This document shows positions 7,944-15,396 of a stretch of DNA of 64,000 nucleotides, one piece after another; position 1 is the stretch's first letter, and every line of letters starts with the position of its first letter. The position numbers were made by a program, and so were the translations under genes. Under the pieces are notes generated by a model. It was given only the letters and a program-made list of their open reading frames with translations. It had not been told where the DNA came from and did no database searches. Source of the stretch: Streptomyces sp. Edi4 (GTDB lineage Bacteria > Actinomycetota > Actinomycetes > Streptomycetales > Streptomycetaceae); NCBI RefSeq assembly GCF_040253615.1, contig NZ_JBEJGY010000004.1, forward strand, positions 6,510,001-6,574,000, read 5' to 3'.

Positions 7944-9637
7944 GACAGGGCCTCCTCGCCGGCGCGTCCGGCCCAGGCCGCGAACCGCTCGCCCTCGGCG
8001 CGCTCCGCCTGGAAGCGCCTGAGGACCCGCTCGACGTAGTCGGGCAGCTCGGCCGAGGTGACTTTCAGGCCCCGCACCTTGCGGCCGAAGCCGGCCTCCA
8101 GGCCGAGCGCGCCGCCCAGGTGCACCTGGAAGCCCTCGACCTGGTTGCCCGCGTCGTCCAGGACCAGCTGGCCCTTGAGGCCGATGTCGGCGACCTGGAT
8201 GCGGGCGCAGGAGTTGGGGCAGCCGTTGATGTTGATGGTGATGGGCTCGTCGAACTCCGGGATGCGGCGCTCCAGTTCGTCGATGAGCGAGGCGCCGCGC
8301 GCCTTGGTCTCGACGATGGCGAGCTTGCAGAACTCGATGCCGGTGCAGGCCATGGTGCCGCGCCGGAACGGCGAGGCGTTGACCTTCAAGCCCAGGGACT
8401 CCAGGCCCGACACCAGCGACTCGACGCGGTCCTCCTCGACGTCGAGCACGATCAGCTTCTGCTCGGTGGTGGTACGCAGCCGCCCCGAGCCGTGCGTCTC
8501 GGCGAGCTCGGCGATCTTGCTCAGGGTGGCGCCGTCGACGCGTCCCACGCGCGGGGCGAAGCCGATGTAGAAGCGGCCGTCGTTCTGGCGGTGCACGCCG
8601 AGGTGATCGCGCCAGACGTCCTTGGGCAGTTCGGGCGCGGGCCCGTCCAGCAGGTCGCGCTTCAGGTACTCGTCCTGGAGGACCTGGCGGAACTTCTGCG
8701 GTCCCCAGTCGGCGACGAGGAACTTCAGGCGGGCGCGGTTGCGCAGCCGACGGTAGCCGTAGTCACGGAAGATGGAGATGACGCCCTCGAAGACATCGGG
8801 CACCTCCTCCACCGGCACCCACGCGCCGAGCCGCACGCCGAGCTTGGGGTTGGTGGAGAGCCCGCCGCCGACCCACACGTCGAAGCCGGGGCCGTGCTCG
8901 GGGTGCTCGACGCCGACGAACGCCACGTCGTTGATCTCGTGCGCGACGTCCAGCTGCGGGGAGCCGGAGATGGCCGTCTTGAACTTGCGGGGCAGGTTGG
9001 AGAAGGCCGGATTGCCGATGAAGCGCCGGTGGATCTCCTCGACGGCCGGGGTGCCGTCGACGATCTCGTCCGCGGCGATGCCGGCGACCGGCGAGCCGAG
9101 GATGGTGCGCGGAGTGTCACCGCAGGCCTCGGTGGTGGACAGGCCGACGGCTTCGAGCCGGTTCCAGATCTCGGGGACGTCCTCGATGCGGATCCAGTGG
9201 TACTGGACGTTCTGCCGGTCGGTGAGGTCGGCGGTACCGCGCGCGAACTCCTGCGAGATCTCGCCGATCACGCGCAGCTGCTCGGTGGTCAGGCGCCCGC
9301 CGTCGATGCGGACGCGCAGCATGAAGTACTCGTCGTCCAGCTCCTCCGGCTCGAGGATGGCCGTCTTGCCGCCGTCGATGCCCTGGCGGCGCTGGGTGTA
9401 GAGACCCCACCAGCGCATCCGGCCGCGCAGGTCGCTCGGGTCGATGGAGTCGAAACCACGCTTGGAGTAGATCGTCTCAATGCGTGTCCGCACATTGAGA
9501 CCGTCGTCGTCCTTCTTCACTTGCTCGTTGCCGTTGAGGGGCGTGAAGTGCCCGGCGGCCCACTGGCCTTCACCACGGTGGCGGCCCGTCTTGCGACGGG
9601 GCGGCGTGGGGGCAGGGGTTTCTGGGCTGACGGCCAT
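7940..9637 (-). CDS. sir: Ferredoxin-dependent sulfite reductase (siroheme, 4Fe-4S)
   Basis: 565-aa enzyme reducing sulfite to sulfide. Two ferredoxin-like half repeats are followed by the siroheme/4Fe-4S binding cysteines Cys431 and Cys437 (CTGIEFC) and Cys473 and Cys477 (NGCPNSC). Tyr80 and Cys172 are spaced 92 residues apart, as are the cross-linked Tyr69 and Cys161 of M. tuberculosis NirA, and the local contexts (RWWGLYTQR, EACGDTPRT) fit. ATG 9637 has a GAAGGA site 8 nt upstream. It is the first large gene of the sulfur operon and is preceded by a leader peptide and a long hairpin. Confidence 0.93.
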   Translation of the reverse strand: MAVSPETPAPTPPRRKTGRHRGEGQWAAGHFTPLNGNEQVKKDDDGLNVRTRIETIYSKRGFDSIDPSDLRGRMRWWGLYTQRRQGIDGGKTAILEPEELDDEYFMLRVRIDGGRLTTEQLRVIGEISQEFARGTADLTDRQNVQYHWIRIEDVPEIWNRLEAVGLSTTEACGDTPRTILGSPVAGIAADEIVDGTPAVEEIHRRFIGNPAFSNLPRKFKTAISGSPQLDVAHEINDVAFVGVEHPEHGPGFDVWVGGGLSTNPKLGVRLGAWVPVEEVPDVFEGVISIFRDYGYRRLRNRARLKFLVADWGPQKFRQVLQDEYLKRDLLDGPAPELPKDVWRDHLGVHRQNDGRFYIGFAPRVGRVDGATLSKIAELAETHGSGRLRTTTEQKLIVLDVEEDRVESLVSGLESLGLKVNASPFRRGTMACTGIEFCKLAIVETKARGASLIDELERRIPEFDEPITININGCPNSCARIQVADIGLKGQLVLDDAGNQVEGFQVHLGGALGLEAGFGRKVRGLKVTSAELPDYVERVLRRFQAERAEGERFAAWAGRAGEEALS

Positions 9638-9671
9638 GGCGTATGTCCTTCAAGACTGCAGGAGGGCGGCT

Positions 9672-9714
9672 CTGACCTGCACACTCGCGCGTGGGCGCGA
9701 CGGTGCGCAGTCAG
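9672..9714 (-). promoter_or_regulatory. Long mRNA hairpin between leader peptide and sir
   Basis: Read on the minus strand, an inner perfect 6-bp stem TCGCGC/GCGCGA with a 4-nt loop sits inside outer arms CTGAC-TGCGCAC and GTGTGCA-GGTCAG, which pair with one G-U and minor bulges. It begins 37 nt after the leader stop and ends 34 nt before the sir start. There is no T-run, so it would act as a Rho-type or translational attenuator rather than a simple intrinsic terminator. Confidence 0.5.
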
Positions 9715-9751
9715 GAAAGAGGGAGGAGGATTCGCGGCGCTGCCGGAGGCG

Positions 9752-9835
9752 TCAGCGTGCCGGACAGATGGCGCTGGACATGCGGCCGAGGTCGACGTGC
9801 CGCCGACTCACCAAGGCAATTCCAGTTCCAGACAT
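9752..9835 (-). CDS. 27-aa leader peptide of the sulfur operon
   Basis: Tiny frame starting MSGTGIALVSRRHVDLGR and ending AICPAR, 114 nt upstream of sir. The central RRHVDLxR followed by a lone cysteine near the end matches the actinomycete leader peptides known before sulfur-metabolism genes. Ribosome stalling at the cysteine codon (residue 24) when cysteinyl-tRNA is scarce is the likely control, acting through the hairpin downstream. The mechanism is inferred; the peptide pattern is clear. Confidence 0.75.
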   Translation of the reverse strand: MSGTGIALVSRRHVDLGRMSSAICPAR

Positions 9836-9852
9836 GACGGAAGCGTGTCACG

Positions 9853-9870
9853 GGACTTTGGACCCAGTCC
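9853..9870. promoter_or_regulatory. Candidate operator upstream of the sir leader
   Basis: Perfect 5-bp arms GGACT and AGTCC separated by 8 bp, 18 nt upstream of the leader ATG, with an inner GGAC-CCA-GTCC palindrome. Position fits a repressor site overlapping the transcription start of the sulfur operon; the regulator is not identifiable here. Confidence 0.3.
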
Positions 9871-9988
9871 ACCACTATCCAGGATGTGGACGTAGATGTC
9901 CCGCATCATGAGACGCTGTGTTCCGGGTCACGGACCGGAGGCGCTGGTTCCGTGGGCCCCGGCCCGTTCCACGTGCCGGGGGCGACCG

Positions 9989-10552
9989 TCAGAACGCCCC
10001 CGGCCAGGGGCCCGGGGCGGCCACCTCGTCGGCCTGCTCCTGCCGGGTGTCGAAGAGCTTGAAGCCGCGCCGCACGTAGTTGTCCATCGCGTGCTCCCCG
10101 TCGAGCGAGCACGTGTGCAGCCACACCCGCTCCGTGGCGGGCAGCCCCGGCCAGCGCCCGGCCAGGTCCCAGGCCCGCCGGACCCCCTGCGTCAGGAGGT
10201 GGCCGCCGATGCGCCGGCCGCGGAAAGCGGGCAGCAGCCCGAAGTAGACGATCTCCACCACGCCGCCGGGCTGCGCCTCCAGCTCGACGTAACCCGCGGG
10301 CGTGCCCCGCTCGTAGGCCACCCACGTCTCCGTGCCCGGCTCGGCGAGCAGCCGCTCCCACTGCGCGTACGTCAGGCCCAGTCGGTCGGTCCACCGGATG
10401 TCGCCGCCGACCGCCGTATAGAGGAAGCGGCTGAACTCCGGCGAGGGAACCTCGGCGCGTACGACCGTGACGTCGCCGGCGGGCTCGGCGGCCGGGCGCA
10501 GATCGGCGGCGGAGGTCTGCTCCAGGGACCACGTGGTGACGGTGATACTCAT
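9989..10552 (-). CDS. GNAT family N-acetyltransferase
   Basis: 187-aa acetyltransferase. The acetyl-CoA pyrophosphate loop appears as LLPAFRGRRIGGHLL (motif A, R/Q-x-x-G-x-G/A-like) after the beta-strand VEIVYFG, and motif B-like FKLFDTRQEQAD lies near the C-terminus. ATG 10552 is used; a TTG four codons earlier is possible and neither has a strong ribosome-binding site. It stands alone between the sulfur operon and the AidB-like gene. The substrate is unknown; RRGFKLFDTR is typical of small-molecule or peptide N-acetyltransferases. Confidence 0.82.
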   Translation of the reverse strand: MSITVTTWSLEQTSAADLRPAAEPAGDVTVVRAEVPSPEFSRFLYTAVGGDIRWTDRLGLTYAQWERLLAEPGTETWVAYERGTPAGYVELEAQPGGVVEIVYFGLLPAFRGRRIGGHLLTQGVRRAWDLAGRWPGLPATERVWLHTCSLDGEHAMDNYVRRGFKLFDTRQEQADEVAAPGPWPGAF

Positions 10553-10605
10553 GGGGCCAGGCAATCATGCGGCCGCGACGGCCTCCAACGCAGGTCAGGG
10601 AGTGT

Positions 10606-10631
10606 GGGCCCCCGGCCGGCGCCGGGGGCCC
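10606..10631 (-). terminator. Strong hairpin terminator after the AidB-like gene
   Basis: Perfect 11-bp stem GGGCCCCCGGC / GCCGGGGGCCC with a 4-nt loop, starting 4 nt beyond the stop of the acyl-CoA dehydrogenase gene. No T-run. Confidence 0.6.
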
Positions 10632-10635
10632 GCCC

Positions 10636-12282
10636 TCACACCTCGGCGCGGGCCCGCTCCACCACCGACGCCAGGTCGAGGGAGTGCGGCAGCGTCCCGA
10701 AGGCCGCCCCCCAGTCGCCGCCGAGCCGCGAGGCGCAGAACGCGTCCGCGACCTCCGGCGGCGCCCAGCGCACCAGGAGCGAGCCCTGGAGCACCAGCGC
10801 CATCCGCTCCACCAGGCGCCGCGCCCGCCCCTCGATGCCGTTCAGATCGGCGAGTTCGGTCAGCAGGCCCTTGATCGCCCCGTCCAGCCGGTGGTCCGCG
10901 CCGCGCGCCGCGCCGACCTCCTGGAGAAAGGCGTTGATCGCAGCCGGTTCGCGCTGGAGTGCCCGCAGCACATCGAGTGCCTGGACGTTGCCCGAGCCCT
11001 CCCAGATCGAGTTCAGCGGGGCCTCGCGCAGCAGCCGGGGCATGCCCGACTCCTCCACGTACCCATTGCCGCCCAGGCATTCCAGCGCCTCGCCCGCCAC
11101 CGGCGTACACCGCTTGGTGACCCAGTACTTGGCGGCCGGCACCGCGAGCCGCAAAAACGCCCGCTCCTGCTCGGTGTCCGCGTCGTAGGCGGCCGCGAGC
11201 CGCAGCGCCAGCGTGCTGGCGGCCTCCGACTCCAGGGCCAGGTCGGCCAGCACATTGCGCATCAGGGGCTTGTCCACGAGCAGACCGCCGAACGCGCTGC
11301 GGTGGGAGGCGTGGTGAATCGCCTGCGCCACCGCCTGGCGCATGATCGCCGCCGAGCCGATCACACAGTCGAGCCGGGTCGCCGCCACCATCTCGATGAT
11401 GGTGCGCACCCCGCGCCCCTCCTCGCCGACCCGGCGCGCCCACGTCCCGTCGAACTCGACCTCGCTCGAGGCGTTCGACTTGTTGCCCAGCTTGTCCTTG
11501 AGGCGCTGGATGGCGAACGTGTTGCGGCTGCCGTCCGCGAGGACGCGGGGCACCAGGAAACAGGTGAGGCTGTCCTTGTGGGCGGCGGATGCCTGCGCGA
11601 GCACCAGGAAGCCGTCGCTCATCGGCGCCGAACAGAACCACTTGTGTCCGGTCAGGACGTACTCGCCGTCGGCGCCGAGCGCGGTCGCGGTGGTGGTGTT
11701 GGCGCGTACGTCGCTGCCGCCCTGCTTCTCCGTCATGCCCATGCCGAAGAGCACGCCGCCCTTCTCGGCGGCCGGCCGCAGCCCCTCCTCGTACACATGC
11801 GAGGTGAGCCTCGGCTCCCACTCGGCGGCCAGTGCCGCATCGGTGCGCAGCGCGGGCACCGCCGCGTGCGTCATCGAGACCGGGCAGCCGTGCCCGCCCT
11901 CGGCCTGGGTCCACACCAAGAACCCGGCCGCGCGCCGCACATGGCCCGCCGGGCGGCCCCAGGCGTCCGTGAGCCCCGACGTCACCGCCTTGCCGAGCAG
12001 CCGGTGCCAGCTGGGATGGAACTCCACCTCGTCGATCCGGTTGCCGTAGCGGTCATGGGTGCGCAGCTTCGGCGGGTTCTCGTTCGCCAGCACACCCCAC
12101 TCCTGTGCCTGCGCGGATCCCGCGGACGTCCCGAGCCCCGAAAGCTCCTCCTTCACCTCCTCCACGAGGTCTGGCGCGGTGTGCCGCTCGACGGCCTCGA
12201 CAAGGGCCCGGTCGGCGGTGAAGACGTCGTACCCCACCAGGGGCGGAGGCTGGTTGGTCACTGTGTGGGTCGTGGCTGCCAT
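10636..12282 (-). CDS. AidB-like acyl-CoA dehydrogenase
   Basis: 548-aa flavoprotein close in length to E. coli AidB (about 541 aa). Recognisable elements are the FAD-binding MTEKQGGSDVR, the WFCSAPMSD segment, and the C-terminal LGGNGYVEESGMPRLLREAPL and WEGSGN motifs. AidB proteins bind DNA and belong to the adaptive response to alkylation, which makes the nearby Ada-AlkA homologue at 15.4 kb notable, although an isovaleryl-CoA dehydrogenase role cannot be excluded. The start ATG 12282 has no ribosome-binding site and lies 6 nt after a TACCGT -10 element, so the message is probably leaderless. It is divergent from the YihY-like gene. Confidence 0.88.
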   Translation of the reverse strand: MAATTHTVTNQPPPLVGYDVFTADRALVEAVERHTAPDLVEEVKEELSGLGTSAGSAQAQEWGVLANENPPKLRTHDRYGNRIDEVEFHPSWHRLLGKAVTSGLTDAWGRPAGHVRRAAGFLVWTQAEGGHGCPVSMTHAAVPALRTDAALAAEWEPRLTSHVYEEGLRPAAEKGGVLFGMGMTEKQGGSDVRANTTTATALGADGEYVLTGHKWFCSAPMSDGFLVLAQASAAHKDSLTCFLVPRVLADGSRNTFAIQRLKDKLGNKSNASSEVEFDGTWARRVGEEGRGVRTIIEMVAATRLDCVIGSAAIMRQAVAQAIHHASHRSAFGGLLVDKPLMRNVLADLALESEAASTLALRLAAAYDADTEQERAFLRLAVPAAKYWVTKRCTPVAGEALECLGGNGYVEESGMPRLLREAPLNSIWEGSGNVQALDVLRALQREPAAINAFLQEVGAARGADHRLDGAIKGLLTELADLNGIEGRARRLVERMALVLQGSLLVRWAPPEVADAFCASRLGGDWGAAFGTLPHSLDLASVVERARAEV

Positions 12283-12299
12283 GCCGATACGGTAAGGAC
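12283..12299. promoter_or_regulatory. Mirror-symmetric divergent promoter, both transcripts leaderless
   Basis: Only 17 bp separate the two start codons. The central tacggta (12288-12294) reads as a -10 element TACGGT on the plus strand and TACCGT on the minus strand. In both directions exactly 6 nt lie between the hexamer and the start codon (GTG 12300; ATG 12282). The dyad centre is base 12291. Confidence 0.6.
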
Positions 12300-13472
12300 G
12301 TGCAGCCAGCAAATGAAACACCCGAGCGGACTTCCGGCCGCCTTCATCGGGCCCGTGTCGTCTACCGCAACGTCTCCAAGCGGAAATTGGGCTGGCTGCT
12401 CCTCAAGGACACCGTCAACTCCTGCGTGGAGTACCGCATCCTGGGCCTGGCAGCCGAGGCCGCGTTCTTCACGCTGCTCTCGCTGCCCCCGCTGCTGCTC
12501 AGTGTGATCGCGCTGCTCGGTTACGTGGACGGCTGGACCAATACCCACACCGTCGCCAGCATCGAGCAGAACATCCTCAACGCGGCCGGAACGGTCCTGT
12601 CCGAACGGGGCGTGCACGAGTTCGCGCAGCCGCTCCTCGAAGACGTCACCAAGGGCAAGCGTCCCGACATCGTCTCCATCGGCTTCGCCATCGCCCTGTG
12701 GTCGGGCTCGCGCGCGGTGAACGTCTTCATCGACACCATCACCGTCATGTACGGACTCGACGGACACCGGGGCATCGTCAAGACCCGGCTGCTCTCGCTC
12801 CTGCTCTACGTCGTCGCGCTGCTCATCGGCGCGGTCGTGCTGCCGCTCGCGGTGGTGGGACCCGACCGGGTGGTGGAGCTCGTCCCGTGGGGCACGGACG
12901 TGATCAGCTTCCTGTACTGGCCCACGATGATCCTGCTGTCCATCGCCTTCCTCACCACCCTCTTCCACGTCTCCGTGCCGGTCCGCTCGCCGTGGATCGA
13001 GGACGTGCCGGGCGCGCTGGTGGCCCTGGCGATGTGGGTGCTCGGCTCGTTCCTGCTGCGGATCTATCTGACCAGCACGGTCGAGGGCCCCACCATCTAC
13101 GGCTCGCTCGCCGCGCCCATCGCGGTGCTGCTCTGGATCGGCATCTCGGCTTTCGCGGTCCTGGTCGGCGCGGCCGTCAACGCGGCCATCGACCGGGTGT
13201 GGCCCTCGGTGGCCACGGCCGCCGCGCGCGCCGCGAGCGACCGGGTGCGCACCGCGCAGGCCGCCCAGCTGCTGGCCCGCGCCCAGCCCACCCAGCCCTC
13301 GCTCTTCGACCCCGAGGACGACGACCCGGAGGACGCCTTCGATCCCGGGATGCCCTCGGAGTTCCCCGAACGCTGGTCGAAGTTCCTGCCCCCGGACGAC
13401 GTGAAGTCCCGCCTGCACCACGTGAAGAAGCACGAAAAACACGAGGAACGCCACCCGCGCGACCCCGAGTGA
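12300..13472 (+). CDS. YihY/BrkB-family membrane protein
   Basis: 390-aa integral membrane protein. The N-terminal cytoplasmic stretch is followed by the conserved EYRILGLAAEAAFFTLLSLPPL segment and about six hydrophobic helices to roughly residue 300; a charged tail rich in D, E, K and H ends the protein. The GTG start is taken because it sits 6 nt after a -10 TACGGT; the AAGGA just before it is too close to act as a ribosome-binding site, which fits a leaderless message. YihY proteins were once called RNase BN in error; transport of small solutes or lipids is suspected, but no function is established. Confidence 0.85.
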   Translation: MQPANETPERTSGRLHRARVVYRNVSKRKLGWLLLKDTVNSCVEYRILGLAAEAAFFTLLSLPPLLLSVIALLGYVDGWTNTHTVASIEQNILNAAGTVLSERGVHEFAQPLLEDVTKGKRPDIVSIGFAIALWSGSRAVNVFIDTITVMYGLDGHRGIVKTRLLSLLLYVVALLIGAVVLPLAVVGPDRVVELVPWGTDVISFLYWPTMILLSIAFLTTLFHVSVPVRSPWIEDVPGALVALAMWVLGSFLLRIYLTSTVEGPTIYGSLAAPIAVLLWIGISAFAVLVGAAVNAAIDRVWPSVATAAARAASDRVRTAQAAQLLARAQPTQPSLFDPEDDDPEDAFDPGMPSEFPERWSKFLPPDDVKSRLHHVKKHEKHEERHPRDPE

Positions 13473-13655
13473 CCTCGGCCGTACGCGCGGGCCGCGCCGA
13501 CCGGGCGCGGTGCGGGGTGTCCGTGTGGGCGGGGTCGCGTCAGCCCCGGACAATTGGCTGGCGCCGGCTCGCCGACGGCTCTAAAGTCGGGGCTGTTCGA
13601 GCGGGGCGACACGAGTCGTCGCCGGTGGTGAGACCTGTACGAGGAGGTGTGAACG
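13473..13655 (+). other. Leader region of the 23-aa ORF
   Basis: 183-nt part of a 316-nt spacer between yihY-like and rsgA. A TAAAGT -10-like hexamer (13582-13587) lacks a convincing -35 partner. Downstream, GCGAC/GTCGC arms form a small hairpin before the ribosome-binding site of the 23-aa ORF. Confidence 0.3.
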
Positions 13656-13727
13656 ATGGCTGTCGTCGCGAAGGGCGCTGCCCGCATTCCGAAGCTGATC
13701 TCTCACACCCCCGTGGCCTCCGGCTGA
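13656..13727 (+). CDS. 23-aa ORF with strong ribosome-binding site, upstream of rsgA
   Basis: ATG is preceded by a perfect AGGAGG 8 nt upstream, one of the best translation signals in the window. The peptide begins MAVVAKGAARIPKL and ends PVASG; it is basic, without cysteine. It ends 61 nt before the rsgA start. I do not recognise it. It may be a regulatory upstream ORF of rsgA or a free small protein; codon third positions are mostly G or C. Confidence 0.5.
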   Translation: MAVVAKGAARIPKLISHTPVASG

Positions 13728-13788
13728 CCTTCTGCTTCCTCCACGCCTGCGCGCGTGGCGCCGGGGCCGCCCTTCGAAGGGTCCCCCC

Positions 13789-14931
13789 TTGTCTTCTTCG
13801 TCTTTTTCGTCTTCGTCGCTCTCCTCGTACTTCACCGCGTCGAACGACTCCGCCCCCGGGCGTCCGCTCGCCGCGTACGGCTGGGACGACGTCTGGGCGG
13901 CGGAGTTCGCCCCGTACGCCGAGCAGGGCCTGGTGCCCGGCCGGGTCGTACGCGTCGACCGCGGCCAGTGCGATGTGGTGACCGCGTCCGGCACCCTGCG
14001 CGCGGACACCGCGTTCGTCACCCCGCACGATCCGATGCGGGTCATCTGCACCGGCGACTGGGCCGCCGTCGAGCCGGCCGGCGACCCCCGGTTCGTGCGG
14101 GCGTATCTGCCGCGCCGCACCGCCTTCGTGCGCGGCACCTCCTCCAACCGGTCCGAGGCGCAGATCCTCGCGGCCAACGTCGACATGGCGATCATCGCGG
14201 TGTCGCTCGCCGTGGAACTCGACCTCGGCCGCATCGAGCGGTTCCTGGCCCTGGCCTGGGAGTCGGGCGCGCAGCCGGTGGTCGTCCTCACCAAGTGCGA
14301 CCTGGTCCCCGACCCCGTCGGGCTCTCCTACTTGCTCCAGGACGTCGAGACCACCGCGCCGGGCGTACGGGTGCTCGCGGTCAGCGCGGCCACGGGTGAG
14401 GGCGTCGAGATGCTGGGTGAGCTCGTCGCGGGCGGCACCAGTGTGCTGCTCGGGCAGTCCGGCGCGGGCAAGTCCACGCTCGCCAACGCGCTGCTGGGCG
14501 AGGAGGTGATGGCGGTGCAGGCCGCGCGTGAGGTGGACGGCAAGGGCCGCCACACCACGACCACGCGCAATCTCCTCGTGCTGCCTGGCGGCGGCGTCCT
14601 CATCGACACCCCGGGGCTTCGGGGGGTGGGCCTGTACGACGCGGAGTCCGGGGTCGGGCAGGCCTTCTCCGAGATCGAGGAACTGGCCGCCGACTGCCGC
14701 TTCCACGACTGCGCGCACCTCGCGGAGCCGGGGTGCGCGGTGCTGGAGGCGGTGGAGGACGGGTCGCTGCCGCAGCGGCGTCTGGAGAGCTACCGCAAGC
14801 TGTTGCGCGAGAACCGGCGCATCGTGGCCAAGACGGATGCGAGGTTGCGGGCGGGCATCCGGCGCGAGTGGAAGGCGAAGGGGGCGGAGGGCCGCGCGAA
14901 TGGCGCGGCCAAGCGGGGCGGGTTGCGCTGA
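13789..14931 (+). CDS. rsgA: Ribosome small-subunit biogenesis GTPase RsgA
   Basis: 380-aa circularly permuted GTPase. The order G4 (TKCDLV), G5 region, G1 (GQSGAGKST, about residue 221) and G3 (DTPGLRG) is the hallmark of RsgA. An N-terminal OB-fold and a C-terminal zinc knuckle (C-x4-H-like CRFHDCAH...PGC, about residues 303-316) complete it. The TTG start at 13789 follows an AAGGG site by 7 nt; the N-terminus opens with a serine-rich run. It acts in 30S maturation. The palindrome CCCTTCGAAGGG at the ribosome-binding site could modulate translation. Confidence 0.93.
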   Translation: MSSSSFSSSSLSSYFTASNDSAPGRPLAAYGWDDVWAAEFAPYAEQGLVPGRVVRVDRGQCDVVTASGTLRADTAFVTPHDPMRVICTGDWAAVEPAGDPRFVRAYLPRRTAFVRGTSSNRSEAQILAANVDMAIIAVSLAVELDLGRIERFLALAWESGAQPVVVLTKCDLVPDPVGLSYLLQDVETTAPGVRVLAVSAATGEGVEMLGELVAGGTSVLLGQSGAGKSTLANALLGEEVMAVQAAREVDGKGRHTTTTRNLLVLPGGGVLIDTPGLRGVGLYDAESGVGQAFSEIEELAADCRFHDCAHLAEPGCAVLEAVEDGSLPQRRLESYRKLLRENRRIVAKTDARLRAGIRREWKAKGAEGRANGAAKRGGLR

Positions 14932-14955
14932 CGGATGCGGGTCGTGGGTGGCTGG

Positions 14956-15264
14956 GCGCGCAGTTCCCCGCGCCCCTGACAGGGTTCGTGCTGGCCCGCA
15001 CCGGCAGCCTCGGCCCGCCTGGCGTTTGCGGGCGGGGCCCCGGGGTTGCGGGTGCGGGTCGTGGGTGGCTGGGCGCGCAGTTCCCCGCGCCCCTTGACTG
15101 CGTGGTGCGGGCCCGCACGGGGTGTTTGCGCAGTTTCCCGCGCCCCTGGCAGGGTTCGTGCTGGCCCGCACCGGCAGCCTCGGCCCGCCTGGCGTTTGCG
15201 GGCGGGGCCCCGGGGCTGCGGGTGCGGGCCGTGCGTGGCCGGGCGCGCAGTTCCCCGCGCCCCT
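14956..15264. repeat. Two 134-bp direct repeats and four copies of a GC-rich intergenic element
   Basis: Bases 14961-15094 and 15131-15264 are direct repeats of equal length with 6 mismatches by my count (about 95% identical), offset by 170 bp. Each is bounded by a short element with core CAGTTCCCCGCGCCCCT; in all it occurs four times (about 14956-14977, 15073-15094, 15128-15147 with one change, 15243-15264). From memory, this GCGCAGTTCCCCGCGCCCC element is scattered in Streptomyces intergenic DNA. The 465-nt spacer between rsgA and the ada-like gene holds no gene that I can support. Confidence 0.8.
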
Positions 15265-15396
15265 GGCAGGGTTGGTGCCGGCCCGCATGGGCGCCCCCAG
15301 CCCGTCCGGCGGGGACCCACGAGGGCGGCGCGGCCCGGGTCGATGTCTGAAAGCCGCCAGCGGCCCCGCGGGGGACCCCGCACACTGGACTGCGTG

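Noticed and set aside
8120..9895. 591-codon open frame on the plus strand
   Set aside because: Antisense shadow of sir.
9906..10568. Alternative 220-codon frame over the GNAT gene
   Set aside because: Same strand but another frame, Arg-rich; the GNAT reading carries the acetyl-CoA loop.
14956..15264. Possible CRISPR array in the repeated spacer
   Set aside because: Only two long, nearly identical units plus short copies at irregular distance; no regular spacers and no cas genes.
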